From Herminiimonas sp. KBW02 (lineage in GTDB: Bacteria > Pseudomonadota > Gammaproteobacteria > Burkholderiales > Burkholderiaceae_D), in assembly GCF_003852535.1 (NCBI RefSeq), contig NZ_QAJP01000010.1:1-64000 (forward strand): a DNA stretch of 64,000 nt. Reading direction: 5' to 3'. Position numbers and translations under genes: made by a program. Below, piece after piece: positions 1-8,198 of the stretch; within the stretch, counting starts at the first letter, position 1, and the number at the start of each line of letters is the position of its first letter. The notes under the pieces are model-generated. The model was not told the DNA's origin and ran no database searches. It saw nothing but the letters and a program-made list of their open reading frames with translations.

Positions 1-40
1 TGGGGACCCGCGCAGCGGGCGACGACTCTTGCGGTCGCCT

Positions 41-105
41 TCTTTTGCTTACTTTTCTTGGCGAAGCAAGAAAAGTGAGTAGCCGCCGGGCTACCCCCGG
101 CAACG
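41..105. repeat. Dispersed double-hairpin intergenic repeat, copy 1
   Basis: A 13-bp stem (48-60 with 67-79, one G-T type mismatch) around the loop GCGAAG is followed by a second stem, GCCGGG (85-90) with CCCGGC (96-101), then CAACGC. The same architecture, stem plus GGCGA-type loop plus CCGG..CCGG stem plus CAA, recurs at 19135-19196. It lies between genes and has no coding content. Similar repeats are widespread in Burkholderiales intergenic DNA (general knowledge, not checked here). Confidence 0.65.
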
Positions 106-164
106 CACTTCTCCTCGAAGAAAGTGCCGTATCAGTTAAAGAGAAACGAAACCAACCCACCAAT

Positions 165-194
165 AAAAAAGGACGCAAACTCGCGTCCTTTTTT
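165..194. terminator. Bidirectional rho-independent terminator after the helicase gene
   Basis: Stem GGACGC (171-176) / GCGTCC (183-188) with a 6-nt loop is flanked by six A on the left and six T on the right, so it can act in both directions. It sits 17 bases past the helicase stop codon. Confidence 0.85.
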
Positions 195-210
195 AACAAA
201 CAAACCCAAC

Positions 211-1716
211 TTAGCGCTTAGGCGCCCCACCCAACAACGCCGCCATCTTATGCTTAGGCGCCTTAGCCGGAGCCTGCTCCACAGGCTTAGCCTCACTAAC
301 AGTAGACGGCGCAGGTTCATAGGGCTTGGTAAAGAACGGATCTATCTTCTCCTTACGCGGCGCAGCGTAAGCACTACGGCTACCCTGATCACGCCCACCA
401 GCCGAATCACGCGCAGACGACTCACGACGCTCCGAACCACGACCACGCGATTCACCCTCTTCACGACGCGGACTGCGTTCTTTACGCTCGCTGACACGCT
501 GGGCTGCGGGCACAAAACCAGCCAGATGCGCAGGTACAAATTTATGTTTGATCAGCTTTTCGATATCAACCAGCAAACGCGCATCCTTATCAGAGTACAA
601 GGAGATCGCATCACCCGAAGCACCGGCACGGCCGGTACGGCCGATACGATGGACGTAATCTTCAGCGTTGTATGGCAAGTCGTAATTAATCACGCATGGC
701 AGCTCTGCAATGTCCAGGCCGCGTGCGGCAACGTCGGTCGCAACCAGTACTTCTATCGCCCCATTCTTGAAAGCGTCCAACGCCGTCATGCGTTCGGCCT
801 GCGATTTATCACCATGAATGGCCGACGCTTTCACGCCTTCGCTTTCCAGCTGACGCGCCAGGCGCGATGCGCCGATCTTGGTGTTGGAGAAAACGATCAC
901 TTGCTTCAGGCCGCGTTCACGAATGATGTAAGACACTGCATCACCCTTGTCCGCCTCTTCCATCTTGTAGACGATCTGGGTCACATTTTCTGCGGTGGCA
1001 TTGCTGCGCGCCACCTCGATGGTGACCGGATCTTTCAGGAAGGTCGATGCGAGTTTTTTGATTTCCGGCGAGAAGGTCGCGGAGAACATCAGATTCTGGC
1101 GTTGCTTCGGCAAGAGGTTGATGATGCGCTGCAGATCAGGCAGGAAGCCCATGTCCAGCATGCGGTCAGCCTCATCCATCACCAGGATTTGCGTTTGTGA
1201 CAGGTTCAGTGTCTTTTGCTGGATGTGGTCGAGCAAACGACCCGGTGTGGCGATCACAATTTCGACACCGGAACGCAGCGCCGCGGTCTGCGGCGCCATA
1301 TCGACACCACCGAATACCACCACCGAACGCAGCGGCGTGTGACGCGAATAGGCTTTGACGTTATCTGCAACCTGGTCGGCCAGCTCACGGGTCGGCGTCA
1401 GGACCAGTGCACGCACCGGATGGCGCGCCGGCGAAGCACTGCTGTTGGCATGCGCCATCAGCAATTGAATAATAGGCAGGGAGAAACCAGCGGTTTTACC
1501 GGTACCGGTTTGCGCTGCACCCATGACGTCCACACCTTGCAGGACGACCGGAATGGCTTCAGCCTGGATAGGCGTCGGATGCACATAGCCCTGTTCACCC
1601 AGGGCGCGCAGGATTTCCGGCGCCAGGCCGAAGTCTTCAAAACGGACAGCAGGATGAGCATCGGCCGCAGCGGCTGACGGGGTGGTCGTTGGGATTACAG
1701 GCTGACTATCAGACAT
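211..1716 (-). CDS. rhlE: DEAD-box ATP-dependent RNA helicase, RhlE type
   Basis: RNA-dependent ATPase that unwinds short RNA duplexes, probably in ribosome assembly or RNA turnover. About 501 aa. Visible motifs: Q-motif region (FEDFGL, PTPIQ) around residues 26-51, Walker A AQTGTGKT at 68-75, PTREL near 108, DEAD at 181-184, SAT further on, and HRIGRTGR in the second RecA domain. After the helicase core comes a low-complexity tail rich in Arg, Ser and Glu, then a Lys/Pro-rich end, as in RhlE-type proteins that bind RNA through a basic tail. The start is placed at the ATG at 1716 (MSDSQ); a reading frame continues upstream to 1779 but that extension looks non-conserved. RhlE versus another DEAD-box subclass cannot be settled by eye. 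Confidence 0.9.
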   Translation of the reverse strand: MSDSQPVIPTTTPSAAAADAHPAVRFEDFGLAPEILRALGEQGYVHPTPIQAEAIPVVLQGVDVMGAAQTGTGKTAGFSLPIIQLLMAHANSSASPARHPVRALVLTPTRELADQVADNVKAYSRHTPLRSVVVFGGVDMAPQTAALRSGVEIVIATPGRLLDHIQQKTLNLSQTQILVMDEADRMLDMGFLPDLQRIINLLPKQRQNLMFSATFSPEIKKLASTFLKDPVTIEVARSNATAENVTQIVYKMEEADKGDAVSYIIRERGLKQVIVFSNTKIGASRLARQLESEGVKASAIHGDKSQAERMTALDAFKNGAIEVLVATDVAARGLDIAELPCVINYDLPYNAEDYVHRIGRTGRAGASGDAISLYSDKDARLLVDIEKLIKHKFVPAHLAGFVPAAQRVSERKERSPRREEGESRGRGSERRESSARDSAGGRDQGSRSAYAAPRKEKIDPFFTKPYEPAPSTVSEAKPVEQAPAKAPKHKMAALLGGAPKR

Positions 1717-2100
1717 GATGTTTAGCAGGTCTTGCCCTTGCGAGGCGACATGATCGATGTCGATAATAAAACCGCACAACCAATCCGAAAAAGACCCGGC
1801 TCTTTCGATAAATTTGAATTATTTCTGTGATGATGAAACGAGGTGCATGTGCGGGCGCAGGCCGCTCTTGAAAAACCGGACCAGCTCAACCGCCATCACT
1901 ACCCTCGACAGGACAGTCAGCATTATACGCCGGACGGCAATTTCCCGTGATTTATCAGTATGTAGCAGCTAAAAAGGCAGAAATCTGCTGCAACCCGCTT
2001 TGATGCAGTGCCGCAAGGCTGAACCACGGGAATAGTGAGCAGAGGCCGGGCTGGCGTTGCCGAAAAGCAAATCCAGCCCGTTTATCTGATCAGCAAGCGA
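1717..2100. other. Intergenic gap between helicase and chemoreceptor genes
   Basis: About 380 bases without a convincing gene. It should hold the helicase promoter (the helicase reads leftwards from 1716) and the 3' end of the chemoreceptor transcript, including the hairpin at 2047-2080. A short open frame at 1757-1972 on the plus strand has no recognisable protein character or ribosome binding site. Confidence 0.6.
2047..2083 (-). terminator. Possible terminator hairpin after the chemoreceptor gene
   Basis: Perfect 8-bp stem CGGGCTGG (2047-2054) / CCAGCCCG (2073-2080), 18-nt loop, 20 bases past the chemoreceptor stop. In the direction of transcription there is no T tract, so it may be a stabilising 3' structure rather than an intrinsic terminator. 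Confidence 0.35.
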
Positions 2101-3756
2101 TCAGGCAGTCAGGCGCAAAGCCTCGTTGTTGGCGGACAGGCGTTGGGGCGACGACTGCGGTGCACCTGCCGAATGCGGACTGACGCTGCGTCCGGTACGG
2201 AATACTGCGATCGATTGCGTCAGGTGGAAGGTTTGCTCTTCCAGGCTGGCCGCCGCTGCCGCGGCTTGCTCGACCAGGGCCGCATTTTGCTGCGTCACTT
2301 CATCCATTTGCGACACCGCCAGGTTGACCTGGTCTATGCCATTGCTTTGTTCACGGCTGGCAACGGTGATTTCATTCATGATACCGGTCACGCGTTGTAC
2401 CGAGCTTACGATATCGTCCATCGTGGTCATGGCGTCGCTGACCAGGCGGTTACCGGCATCGACTTTTTCTACCGAGTCGTCGATCAGGCCTTTGATTTCC
2501 TTCGCTGCACTGGCCGAACGTTGCGCCAGGCTGCGCACTTCCGCCGCCACCACTGCAAAGCCCTTGCCCTGCTCTCCGGCACGCGCTGCTTCTACCGCCG
2601 CATTCAGGGCGAGGATGTTGGTCTGGAAGGCGATACCGTCTATCAGGCTGATGATGTCGACGATTTTCTTTGCCGATGCACTGATTTCATCCATGGTCGC
2701 GCCGACCTTCTCAACCACCGCGCCTCCCTTGCCGGCAACGGCGGACGCCGATTGCACCAGCTCATTGGCCTGGCTTGCGCTGTCTGCATTCTGCTTCACG
2801 GTTGAAGCAAACTGCTCCATGCTGGACGCGGTTTCTTCGAGGCTGGAAGCCTGCGACTCGGTACGACCGGAGAGATCCATATTACCGGCGGCGATTTCGC
2901 GCGTCGCGATGGTGATGGAATCCACATTGCTACGTATGTCGCCCATCACCGAGCGCAGATTGACATTCATTTGCTGCAGCGCTTGCTGCAATTGCCCCAT
3001 GTCGTCATGCCGGTCAATTTCAAAATCTACGGTCAGGTCACCGCCCGCAATGACGCGGGTTTCCGCTATCAGCTTACGCAAAGGACGCACAATGGACGTG
3101 TGCAAACTAAACCACAGCAACAGGGCGATGCACACGCCAGCACCCGTCGCACTGGCATACCAGACCATGTTGGCAGCATTTTCTGCCGCGGTAGTCGCGA
3201 CCAAACCCAAACCTGCAATCAATGCGATCAGCGTCACCATGCCCAGGCCAATTTTTGCGCCGAGACCAATGTCGCGCAGTGCGGCCAGCCTGGCAACAAT
3301 ACCCGTGCGCACCACCGCGCCGCGCTTGATGGCCAGACCTTGCGCCTGATCCGCCTTGAAACGGGCGTAAATAGCACCCGTGCCTTCGACCTGTTCGCGG
3401 CCGGGCTTGCTGCGCACCGACATGAAGGCGACGATTTCATTGTTTTCACGCACCGGGGTCACATTGGCATTGACCCAGTAAAAGTCGCCATTCTTGCGGC
3501 GATTTTTTACCAGACCGGTCCACGGCAAACCTTGCTTCAGCGTCTGCCACATATCGCCGAATGCTTCTTCCGGCATATCGGGATGACGGATCAGGTTATG
3601 TGGCTTGCCGATCAATTCATCTTCGTGGAAACCACTAGCTTCAATGAAAGCCGGATTCACGTAGGTGATCCGACCCTTGGTGTCTGTTTTCGAGACCAGC
3701 GACATCCCGTCCTGGAGGAAATATTCGTTACTCGTAACAGGCAAATTGGTGCGCAT
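2101..3756 (-). CDS. Methyl-accepting chemotaxis protein with N-terminal PAS domain (Aer-like)
   Basis: Chemoreceptor that would signal through CheA/CheW to the flagellar motor. 551 aa. Residues about 10-115 form an Aer-type PAS domain (ITYVNPAFIEASGFHEDELIG, later GDFYWVNANVTP), so the input is probably cytoplasmic, for example redox or energy state through a flavin. A hydrophobic stretch follows at about 165-215, then a HAMP region (SIVRPLRKL), then the long helical signalling domain with the highly conserved hairpin tip (IAFQTNILALNAAVEAARAGEQGKGFAVVA). No CheR-tethering pentapeptide is seen; the protein ends in LRLTA. The ATG has a GGAG eight bases upstream. A second, differently sensing receptor lies at 17298-18965 with a similar signalling domain. 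Flavin binding is inferred from family, not visible. Confidence 0.9.
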   Translation of the reverse strand: MRTNLPVTSNEYFLQDGMSLVSKTDTKGRITYVNPAFIEASGFHEDELIGKPHNLIRHPDMPEEAFGDMWQTLKQGLPWTGLVKNRRKNGDFYWVNANVTPVRENNEIVAFMSVRSKPGREQVEGTGAIYARFKADQAQGLAIKRGAVVRTGIVARLAALRDIGLGAKIGLGMVTLIALIAGLGLVATTAAENAANMVWYASATGAGVCIALLLWFSLHTSIVRPLRKLIAETRVIAGGDLTVDFEIDRHDDMGQLQQALQQMNVNLRSVMGDIRSNVDSITIATREIAAGNMDLSGRTESQASSLEETASSMEQFASTVKQNADSASQANELVQSASAVAGKGGAVVEKVGATMDEISASAKKIVDIISLIDGIAFQTNILALNAAVEAARAGEQGKGFAVVAAEVRSLAQRSASAAKEIKGLIDDSVEKVDAGNRLVSDAMTTMDDIVSSVQRVTGIMNEITVASREQSNGIDQVNLAVSQMDEVTQQNAALVEQAAAAAASLEEQTFHLTQSIAVFRTGRSVSPHSAGAPQSSPQRLSANNEALRLTA

Positions 3757-3856
3757 AAGTACATCTCCGGCTTGGAAAGGATGGAACGTAGCAATGGCCG
3801 GCTAACTAGGAAACCGGCCGCAAGATCAACTGCAAGAATAATACTTCTTAGCAACT

Positions 3857-3875
3857 ATATTCCCGTAGGGAATAT
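3857..3875. promoter_or_regulatory. Inverted repeat upstream of the chemoreceptor gene
   Basis: ATATTCCC (3857-3864) and GGGAATAT (3868-3875) form a perfect 8-bp inverted repeat with a 3-nt centre, followed on the plus strand by five T. It sits about 100 bases upstream of the chemoreceptor start and 45 bases past the LysR stop, so it may be an operator or a hairpin. Confidence 0.35.
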
Positions 3876-3918
3876 TTTTCTTGCGCTAGATCAAAATTTG
3901 CATCATTTCCGTGCAAAT

Positions 3919-4782
3919 TCAGGGCACAAAATCCCAGTGCCCGGACCAGTCCGCCTCCTCTTTCACCACGCTACGGAGCATATCAAACGCCTTTTGCATG
4001 ACTTCTGTCTCCTTCTCCCGGGTATAGACCAGATAAACCGGATAAGAGAACTCAGGCGCGCTTTTTACCAGTTGCAAAAAGTTTTCCGCCAGTGCGCGCC
4101 GCACCACGCGCGTACGGAAATAACCGCTGCCGCCACATTGCAGCAGGTATTGCAGGGCCAGTGGCCCCAGGTTGAAGGACAACACATTCTTCGCCTTGTC
4201 CGGCAAAGCGGCGTCGTGCTGCTTGCGGAAATCCGGCCCCCAGTCGACGTAGACGTAAGGCTCGGCATTCTTGGTAGAGGAAACCTGGACCAGCTTTTCC
4301 TCCAGCAATTGCTCGACCTGCATCCCGGTCCAGTACTCCGGCCGGTACACCAGTGCCGCATCCAGCAAGCCACGCTCCAGCTTGGATTGCAGAACCGCGC
4401 CATCGCCGACTTCGACGCGGATCGCATGCGACGGCAACTGGCGCCGTAGTTGCAGTGTCCACTGCAACATCAGTGGATTACACAAGCTCACCTCACTGCC
4501 CAGCGCCAGCGAATCGCCATAGCCATCCGGCAAGGGCAGGTCGCGCCGTGCCGCATCCCAGGTTTGCACCAGTTGACTGGCATAACCAACGAAACGCTCG
4601 CCGTCATCGGTCAAACGCGCTCCGGCGCGATTGCGCACAAACAAGGAACAACCCAGCTGCGACTCCAGGTTTTGCACCCGCGCCGTGACCGTGGTCTGCG
4701 TCACATGCAGGCGCGTAGCAGCGGCGATAAAGCTGCCGGAACGGACGATATAGAGGAAGGTGCGGGCAAGTTCTATGTCCAT
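3919..4782 (-). CDS. LysR-type transcriptional regulator divergent from cfa
   Basis: 287 aa. The first 60 residues are a typical LysR winged helix-turn-helix (FLYIVRSGSFIAAATRLHVTQTTVTARVQNLE) and the remainder a periplasmic-binding-protein-like effector domain. It is transcribed divergently from the cyclopropane fatty acid synthase gene, with a 25-bp near-perfect inverted repeat at 4849-4873 in the shared gap. LysR proteins usually regulate the divergent neighbour and themselves, so control of cfa is the simplest reading. The inducer cannot be told from sequence. Confidence 0.9.
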   Translation of the reverse strand: MDIELARTFLYIVRSGSFIAAATRLHVTQTTVTARVQNLESQLGCSLFVRNRAGARLTDDGERFVGYASQLVQTWDAARRDLPLPDGYGDSLALGSEVSLCNPLMLQWTLQLRRQLPSHAIRVEVGDGAVLQSKLERGLLDAALVYRPEYWTGMQVEQLLEEKLVQVSSTKNAEPYVYVDWGPDFRKQHDAALPDKAKNVLSFNLGPLALQYLLQCGGSGYFRTRVVRRALAENFLQLVKSAPEFSYPVYLVYTREKETEVMQKAFDMLRSVVKEEADWSGHWDFVP

Positions 4783-4848
4783 GACCAGCTTTCAGTGCAA
4801 TTTTCTTGATAATAAATCGCATTAAATTTCATTTTTAATGCCCGGTTT

Positions 4849-4873
4849 AAATATGCATAATTTATACATATTT
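4849..4873. promoter_or_regulatory. 25-bp inverted repeat, candidate LysR operator between LysR gene and cfa
   Basis: Arms AAATATGCATAA (4849-4860) and TTATACATATTT (4862-4873) match at 11 of 12 positions around a single central T. It is AT-rich and contains T-N11-A pairs as expected of LysR boxes. It lies 66 bases upstream of the LysR start and 63 bases upstream of cfa. Confidence 0.6.
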
Positions 4874-4935
4874 TAACGCCAAGCAATCGAAACTTAAAAA
4901 CGTGCGCTTGCCCATGCCGGAAAGGAGCTATGCAC

Positions 4936-6099
4936 ATGTCGTCCCAAATGTTTTCCCAGGATGCCGTTCCCTTCATTCCCGACCACACACGTCTGCACCG
5001 CGCGACTGCCGACTTGCTGGGCAAGGCCGCGATCAAGATCAACGGACCACATCCGTGGGATATGCAACTGAAAGCGCCCGGCGTACCGGAACGCGCATTT
5101 TCGCAAGGCAATCTCGGTTTGGGCGAAGCGTATATGGATGGCGCATGGGAAGCAGAAGAACTGGACGAGTTCTTCGCCCGCCTCCTCGGCACACGCATGA
5201 CCGACCAGATCAAGCCGCTGCGCCTGCTCGGACATGTACTGGCCGCCAAGCTGCTGAACCGGCAAGACATGAAACGCGCCCGGCAAGTAGGTGAAGTCCA
5301 TTACGACCTCGGCAATGATTTCTATGCCGCAATGCTGGACAGCCGCATGACCTATACCTGCGGCTATTGGGAACACGCCAATAATCTGGAAGAAGCGCAA
5401 GTCGCCAAGCTCGACATGATTTGCCGCAAGTTACGACTCAAACCCGGCATGCGCGTACTCGATATCGGTTGCGGCTGGGGCAGCTTCATGGCGTATGCAG
5501 CCGAACACTATGGCGTGCAATGCGTAGGCGTCAGCATCTCGAAGGAACAGGTCAGCTGGGCGCAGCAGCGCTATGCCCACTTGCCGCTGGAATTCCGCCT
5601 GCAGGACTACCGCGAATTAAATGAGCCCTTTGATGCAATCGCCAGCGTCGGCATGTTTGAACACGTAGGCAGAAAAAATTTCCGCGCTTATATGGAAGTC
5701 GCGCATCGCTGCCTGAAAAAAGACGGCTTGTTCCTGCTACACACCATAGGCAAGAACATGCGCAAATCCGCACCCGATCCATGGATAGATAAATACATCT
5801 TTCCGAATGGCGATCTGCCCTCGATAGGTCAGATAGGCGATGCCGCTGACAACTTATTCGTCGTCGAAGACTTGCATAACTTCGGCGCCGATTACGACAA
5901 AACCCTGATGGCCTGGTACAGCAACTTCTGCAATGCCTGGCCACGGTTTGAACAAAATCTGGGCAATCGTTTTTACCGTATGTGGCGCTATTACCTGCTG
6001 TCTTGCGCTGGCGCATTCCGCGCACGCGATATACAGCTGTGGCAGTTGGTGTTATCGAAAGAAGGCGTGCGTGATGGTTATCGCCGTACACGTGTGTGA
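4936..6099 (+). CDS. cfa: Cyclopropane-fatty-acyl-phospholipid synthase
   Basis: Transfers a methylene group from S-adenosylmethionine to cis double bonds of unsaturated acyl chains in membrane phospholipids, usually in stationary phase or under acid stress. 387 aa, close to the E. coli enzyme (about 382). The SAM-binding motif VLDIGCGWGS is at 174-183, preceded by the family signature HYDLGNDFY at 122-130. Two in-frame ATGs lie six bases apart; the AAGGAG at 4922-4927 is only two bases from the first (4930) but eight from the second (4936), so the second is chosen. Divergent from a LysR gene with a strong operator-like palindrome between them. Confidence 0.93.
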   Translation: MSSQMFSQDAVPFIPDHTRLHRATADLLGKAAIKINGPHPWDMQLKAPGVPERAFSQGNLGLGEAYMDGAWEAEELDEFFARLLGTRMTDQIKPLRLLGHVLAAKLLNRQDMKRARQVGEVHYDLGNDFYAAMLDSRMTYTCGYWEHANNLEEAQVAKLDMICRKLRLKPGMRVLDIGCGWGSFMAYAAEHYGVQCVGVSISKEQVSWAQQRYAHLPLEFRLQDYRELNEPFDAIASVGMFEHVGRKNFRAYMEVAHRCLKKDGLFLLHTIGKNMRKSAPDPWIDKYIFPNGDLPSIGQIGDAADNLFVVEDLHNFGADYDKTLMAWYSNFCNAWPRFEQNLGNRFYRMWRYYLLSCAGAFRARDIQLWQLVLSKEGVRDGYRRTRV

Positions 6100-6257
6100 T
6101 GTCAGGTGTTTACCGGTACACCGGCAGTTTTTACAGATAAACACATACGGTTTTTTTTGCAGTATCGACCAGCAGCAGTGCTGGTCATGGTTGGGCGCGA
6201 GGAGCAGGCAGCCTCGTCAGCCTTTCAAGTGGGTTCATATAAACAGGAGGTTTTATC

Positions 6258-6476
6258 ATGGTAGTCAAAGAAGAGTTCAAGGTTAAAAGCGCATCCGGTC
6301 ATACCGTTATCCTGCAAAACCTCACCACCGGCATCAGCTATCTGGATTTCGGCATGACGCACTTGCCACGCGACTTCCAGGGATATCGCGTCAAGTACAC
6401 GGATCGTATTGCACAACCACAAAGCGACGGCACGTTCAAACTGAGCGATAGCGACGGTATCTACAGCCGTATCTGA
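6258..6476 (+). CDS. Small orphan protein, unknown function
   Basis: 72 aa, not recognised. The gene has an excellent ribosome binding site (AGGAGG, six bases before the ATG) and its own terminator just downstream, which argue that it is real. The protein is hydrophilic, with beta-like alternating patterns (HTVILQNLTTGISYLDFG) and no signal peptide or membrane segment, so it is probably a small cytoplasmic domain. It lies 158 bases after cfa in the same direction and converges with the HIU hydrolase gene. No function is proposed. Confidence 0.7.
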   Translation: MVVKEEFKVKSASGHTVILQNLTTGISYLDFGMTHLPRDFQGYRVKYTDRIAQPQSDGTFKLSDSDGIYSRI

Positions 6477-6520
6477 CAATGCCGGGGCACAAGCGATAGA
6501 GCCAGGCCCCGCCGCAATAA

Positions 6521-6550
6521 AAAGGGCTTACGATCATTCGTAAGCCCTTT
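6521..6550. terminator. Bidirectional terminator between the orphan gene and uraH
   Basis: Perfect 13-bp stem AAAGGGCTTACGA (6521-6533) / TCGTAAGCCCTTT (6538-6550) with loop TCAT, between two convergent genes. The A and T ends allow use in both directions. Confidence 0.8.
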
Positions 6551-6580
6551 ATGCTTAGGCTGGCATTCCAATCCGGACGA

Positions 6581-6937
6581 TCAGCTACCGCGATAAGTCG
6601 AATACGCCCACGGCGATACCACCAGCGGTACATGGTAATTCTGCGTCGTATCGGCAATCCCGAAAGCCAGCACCACTTCATCCACAAAGCGTGGCGAAGG
6701 TACAACGACGCCCTGCCCGGCAAAGTAATCCCCGGCGGCAAATACCAAAGCATATTTGCCCGGCTTCATGTCTGCGCCTTCCAGCAAAGGGCTATCACAG
6801 CGCCCATCCTGATTCGTGACCGTCGTTTTAAGCAAAGTCTTATTCCCCGCCTCATTGACGGTATACAGCGCTACCCTCACACCGACACCGGGTTTGCCCT
6901 TCGTAATATCCAGCACGTGTGTACTCAGCTTGCCCAT
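6581..6937 (-). CDS. uraH: 5-hydroxyisourate hydrolase (transthyretin-like)
   Basis: Hydrolyses 5-hydroxyisourate, the product of urate oxidation, to OHCU. 118 aa from the ATG at 6937, which has AGAGGAAATC just upstream; the frame extends 12 codons further but that start lacks such a site. Family marks: STHVLDIT with the catalytic His at residue 7, and the C-terminal signature tetrapeptide YRGS. It is divergent from puuE (allantoinase); the 171-base gap presumably holds both promoters. It acts between PuuD and UraD, both encoded in this window. Confidence 0.95.
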   Translation of the reverse strand: MGKLSTHVLDITKGKPGVGVRVALYTVNEAGNKTLLKTTVTNQDGRCDSPLLEGADMKPGKYALVFAAGDYFAGQGVVVPSPRFVDEVVLAFGIADTTQNYHVPLVVSPWAYSTYRGS

Positions 6938-7108
6938 GATTTCCTCTTTTTTTTCAGTAAAAATTAGCTGCATCTCCGGCTCAGATCATATACCGCCAGC
7001 CTTTAATCCATATACGCGCCGGCTTATATCAGCCATACATTCAGCAGACATAATTCAGTCGACACAGTTAAAGCCAAATTAGAAATCATCATTAAAAAGG
7101 CTGAATAT

Positions 7109-8059
7109 ATGCGCAAGCCAGACTACCCACGCGACATGACCGGTTACGGCCGTACTCCGCCGCACGCGCAATGGCCAGGGCAAGCTCGCATCGCCGTGCA
7201 ATTCGTCCTCAATTACGAAGAAGGCGCAGAAAACTGCGTACTGGATGGCGACGCCGGTTCAGAAACCTTCCTGTCCGAAATAATAGGTGCGCAAAGCTTC
7301 CCGGCGCGTCATATGAGCATGGAATCAATATACGAATACGGTTCACGTGCCGGACTGTGGCGCTTGCTGCGCATGTTTGAAGAGCGCAAATTACCGCTGA
7401 CCATCTTCGGCGTCGCTCGCGCCTTGCAACGCAACCCTGAAGCGGTGGCCGCCTTCCAGCAACTGGGGCATGAAATCGCCTGCCACGGCTTGCGCTGGAT
7501 CAGCTATCAAAACATCGATGAAGCGACCGAACGCAAACACATGGCCGAGGCTGTCGCCATCTTCCGTGAACTGACCGGCAACGCGCCACTGGGTTGGTAC
7601 ACCGGACGCGACTCGCCGAATACGCGCAGGCTGGTGATGGAACATGGCGGCTTTGCATACGACGCCGACAGCTATGCAGATGACCTGCCGTACTGGGAAA
7701 ACGTGGCGCATCGTGATGCAAACGGCAAAGAACTCAGCGCACCGCAATTGATTGTGCCCTACACGCTGGACAGCAACGACATGCGCTTCGCCGCGCCGCA
7801 AGGTTTCAACACGGGTACGCAATTCTTCGATTATCTGAAAGATGCTTTTGATGTGCTGTACGCCGAGGGTGACCCCCAGGGCCTGAATCGGCCGAAGATG
7901 CTATCGGTCGGCCTGCATTGCCGCCTGATCGGGCGGCCCGGACGCGCAGCGGCGCTGGCACGTTTCCTCGATTATGTTTTAAACCACCAACAAGTCTGGA
8001 TCACCCGTCGTATTGATATTGCCAATCACTGGCGCGCCACCCATCCGTTCAGCGGCTGA
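7109..8059 (+). CDS. puuE: Allantoinase, polysaccharide-deacetylase type (PuuE)
   Basis: Opens the hydantoin ring of allantoin to give allantoate. 316 aa, the usual size of the metal-independent PuuE class, which is unrelated to the amidohydrolase AllB. The polysaccharide deacetylase fold is seen from PLTIFGVARALQRNP through ACHGLRWISYQ to GWYTGRDSPNTRRLV. Its product would be taken up by the allantoate hydrolase half of the fusion at 15409. Divergent from uraH and followed by a porin gene 139 bases downstream. A GCGCAAGCC-coding start (MRKPDYPRDM) with AAGG ten bases upstream is used. Confidence 0.93.
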   Translation: MRKPDYPRDMTGYGRTPPHAQWPGQARIAVQFVLNYEEGAENCVLDGDAGSETFLSEIIGAQSFPARHMSMESIYEYGSRAGLWRLLRMFEERKLPLTIFGVARALQRNPEAVAAFQQLGHEIACHGLRWISYQNIDEATERKHMAEAVAIFRELTGNAPLGWYTGRDSPNTRRLVMEHGGFAYDADSYADDLPYWENVAHRDANGKELSAPQLIVPYTLDSNDMRFAAPQGFNTGTQFFDYLKDAFDVLYAEGDPQGLNRPKMLSVGLHCRLIGRPGRAAALARFLDYVLNHQQVWITRRIDIANHWRATHPFSG

Positions 8060-8097
8060 TTCCGACTGAATCACACCCATCCCCAAGGTTGTACCGA

Positions 8098-8112
8098 CGT
8101 GGAGGCTCCACG
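8098..8112. promoter_or_regulatory. Perfect 15-bp palindrome upstream of the first porin
   Basis: CGTGGAG (8098-8104) and CTCCACG (8106-8112) around a single G, 86 bases before the porin ATG. Could be an operator or a tight hairpin in the 5' leader or puuE 3' end. Confidence 0.4.
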
Positions 8113-8198
8113 GAAATACGCACGGACATTTATCGTGTCTGGCGATGAATAGGAGTAGTAGTAACTCGTTTTTAAATATAAAAAATCAGGAGACAAAG

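Noticed and set aside
1757-1972. Short plus-strand frame upstream of the helicase
   Set aside because: No ribosome site, no composition or motif suggesting a protein.
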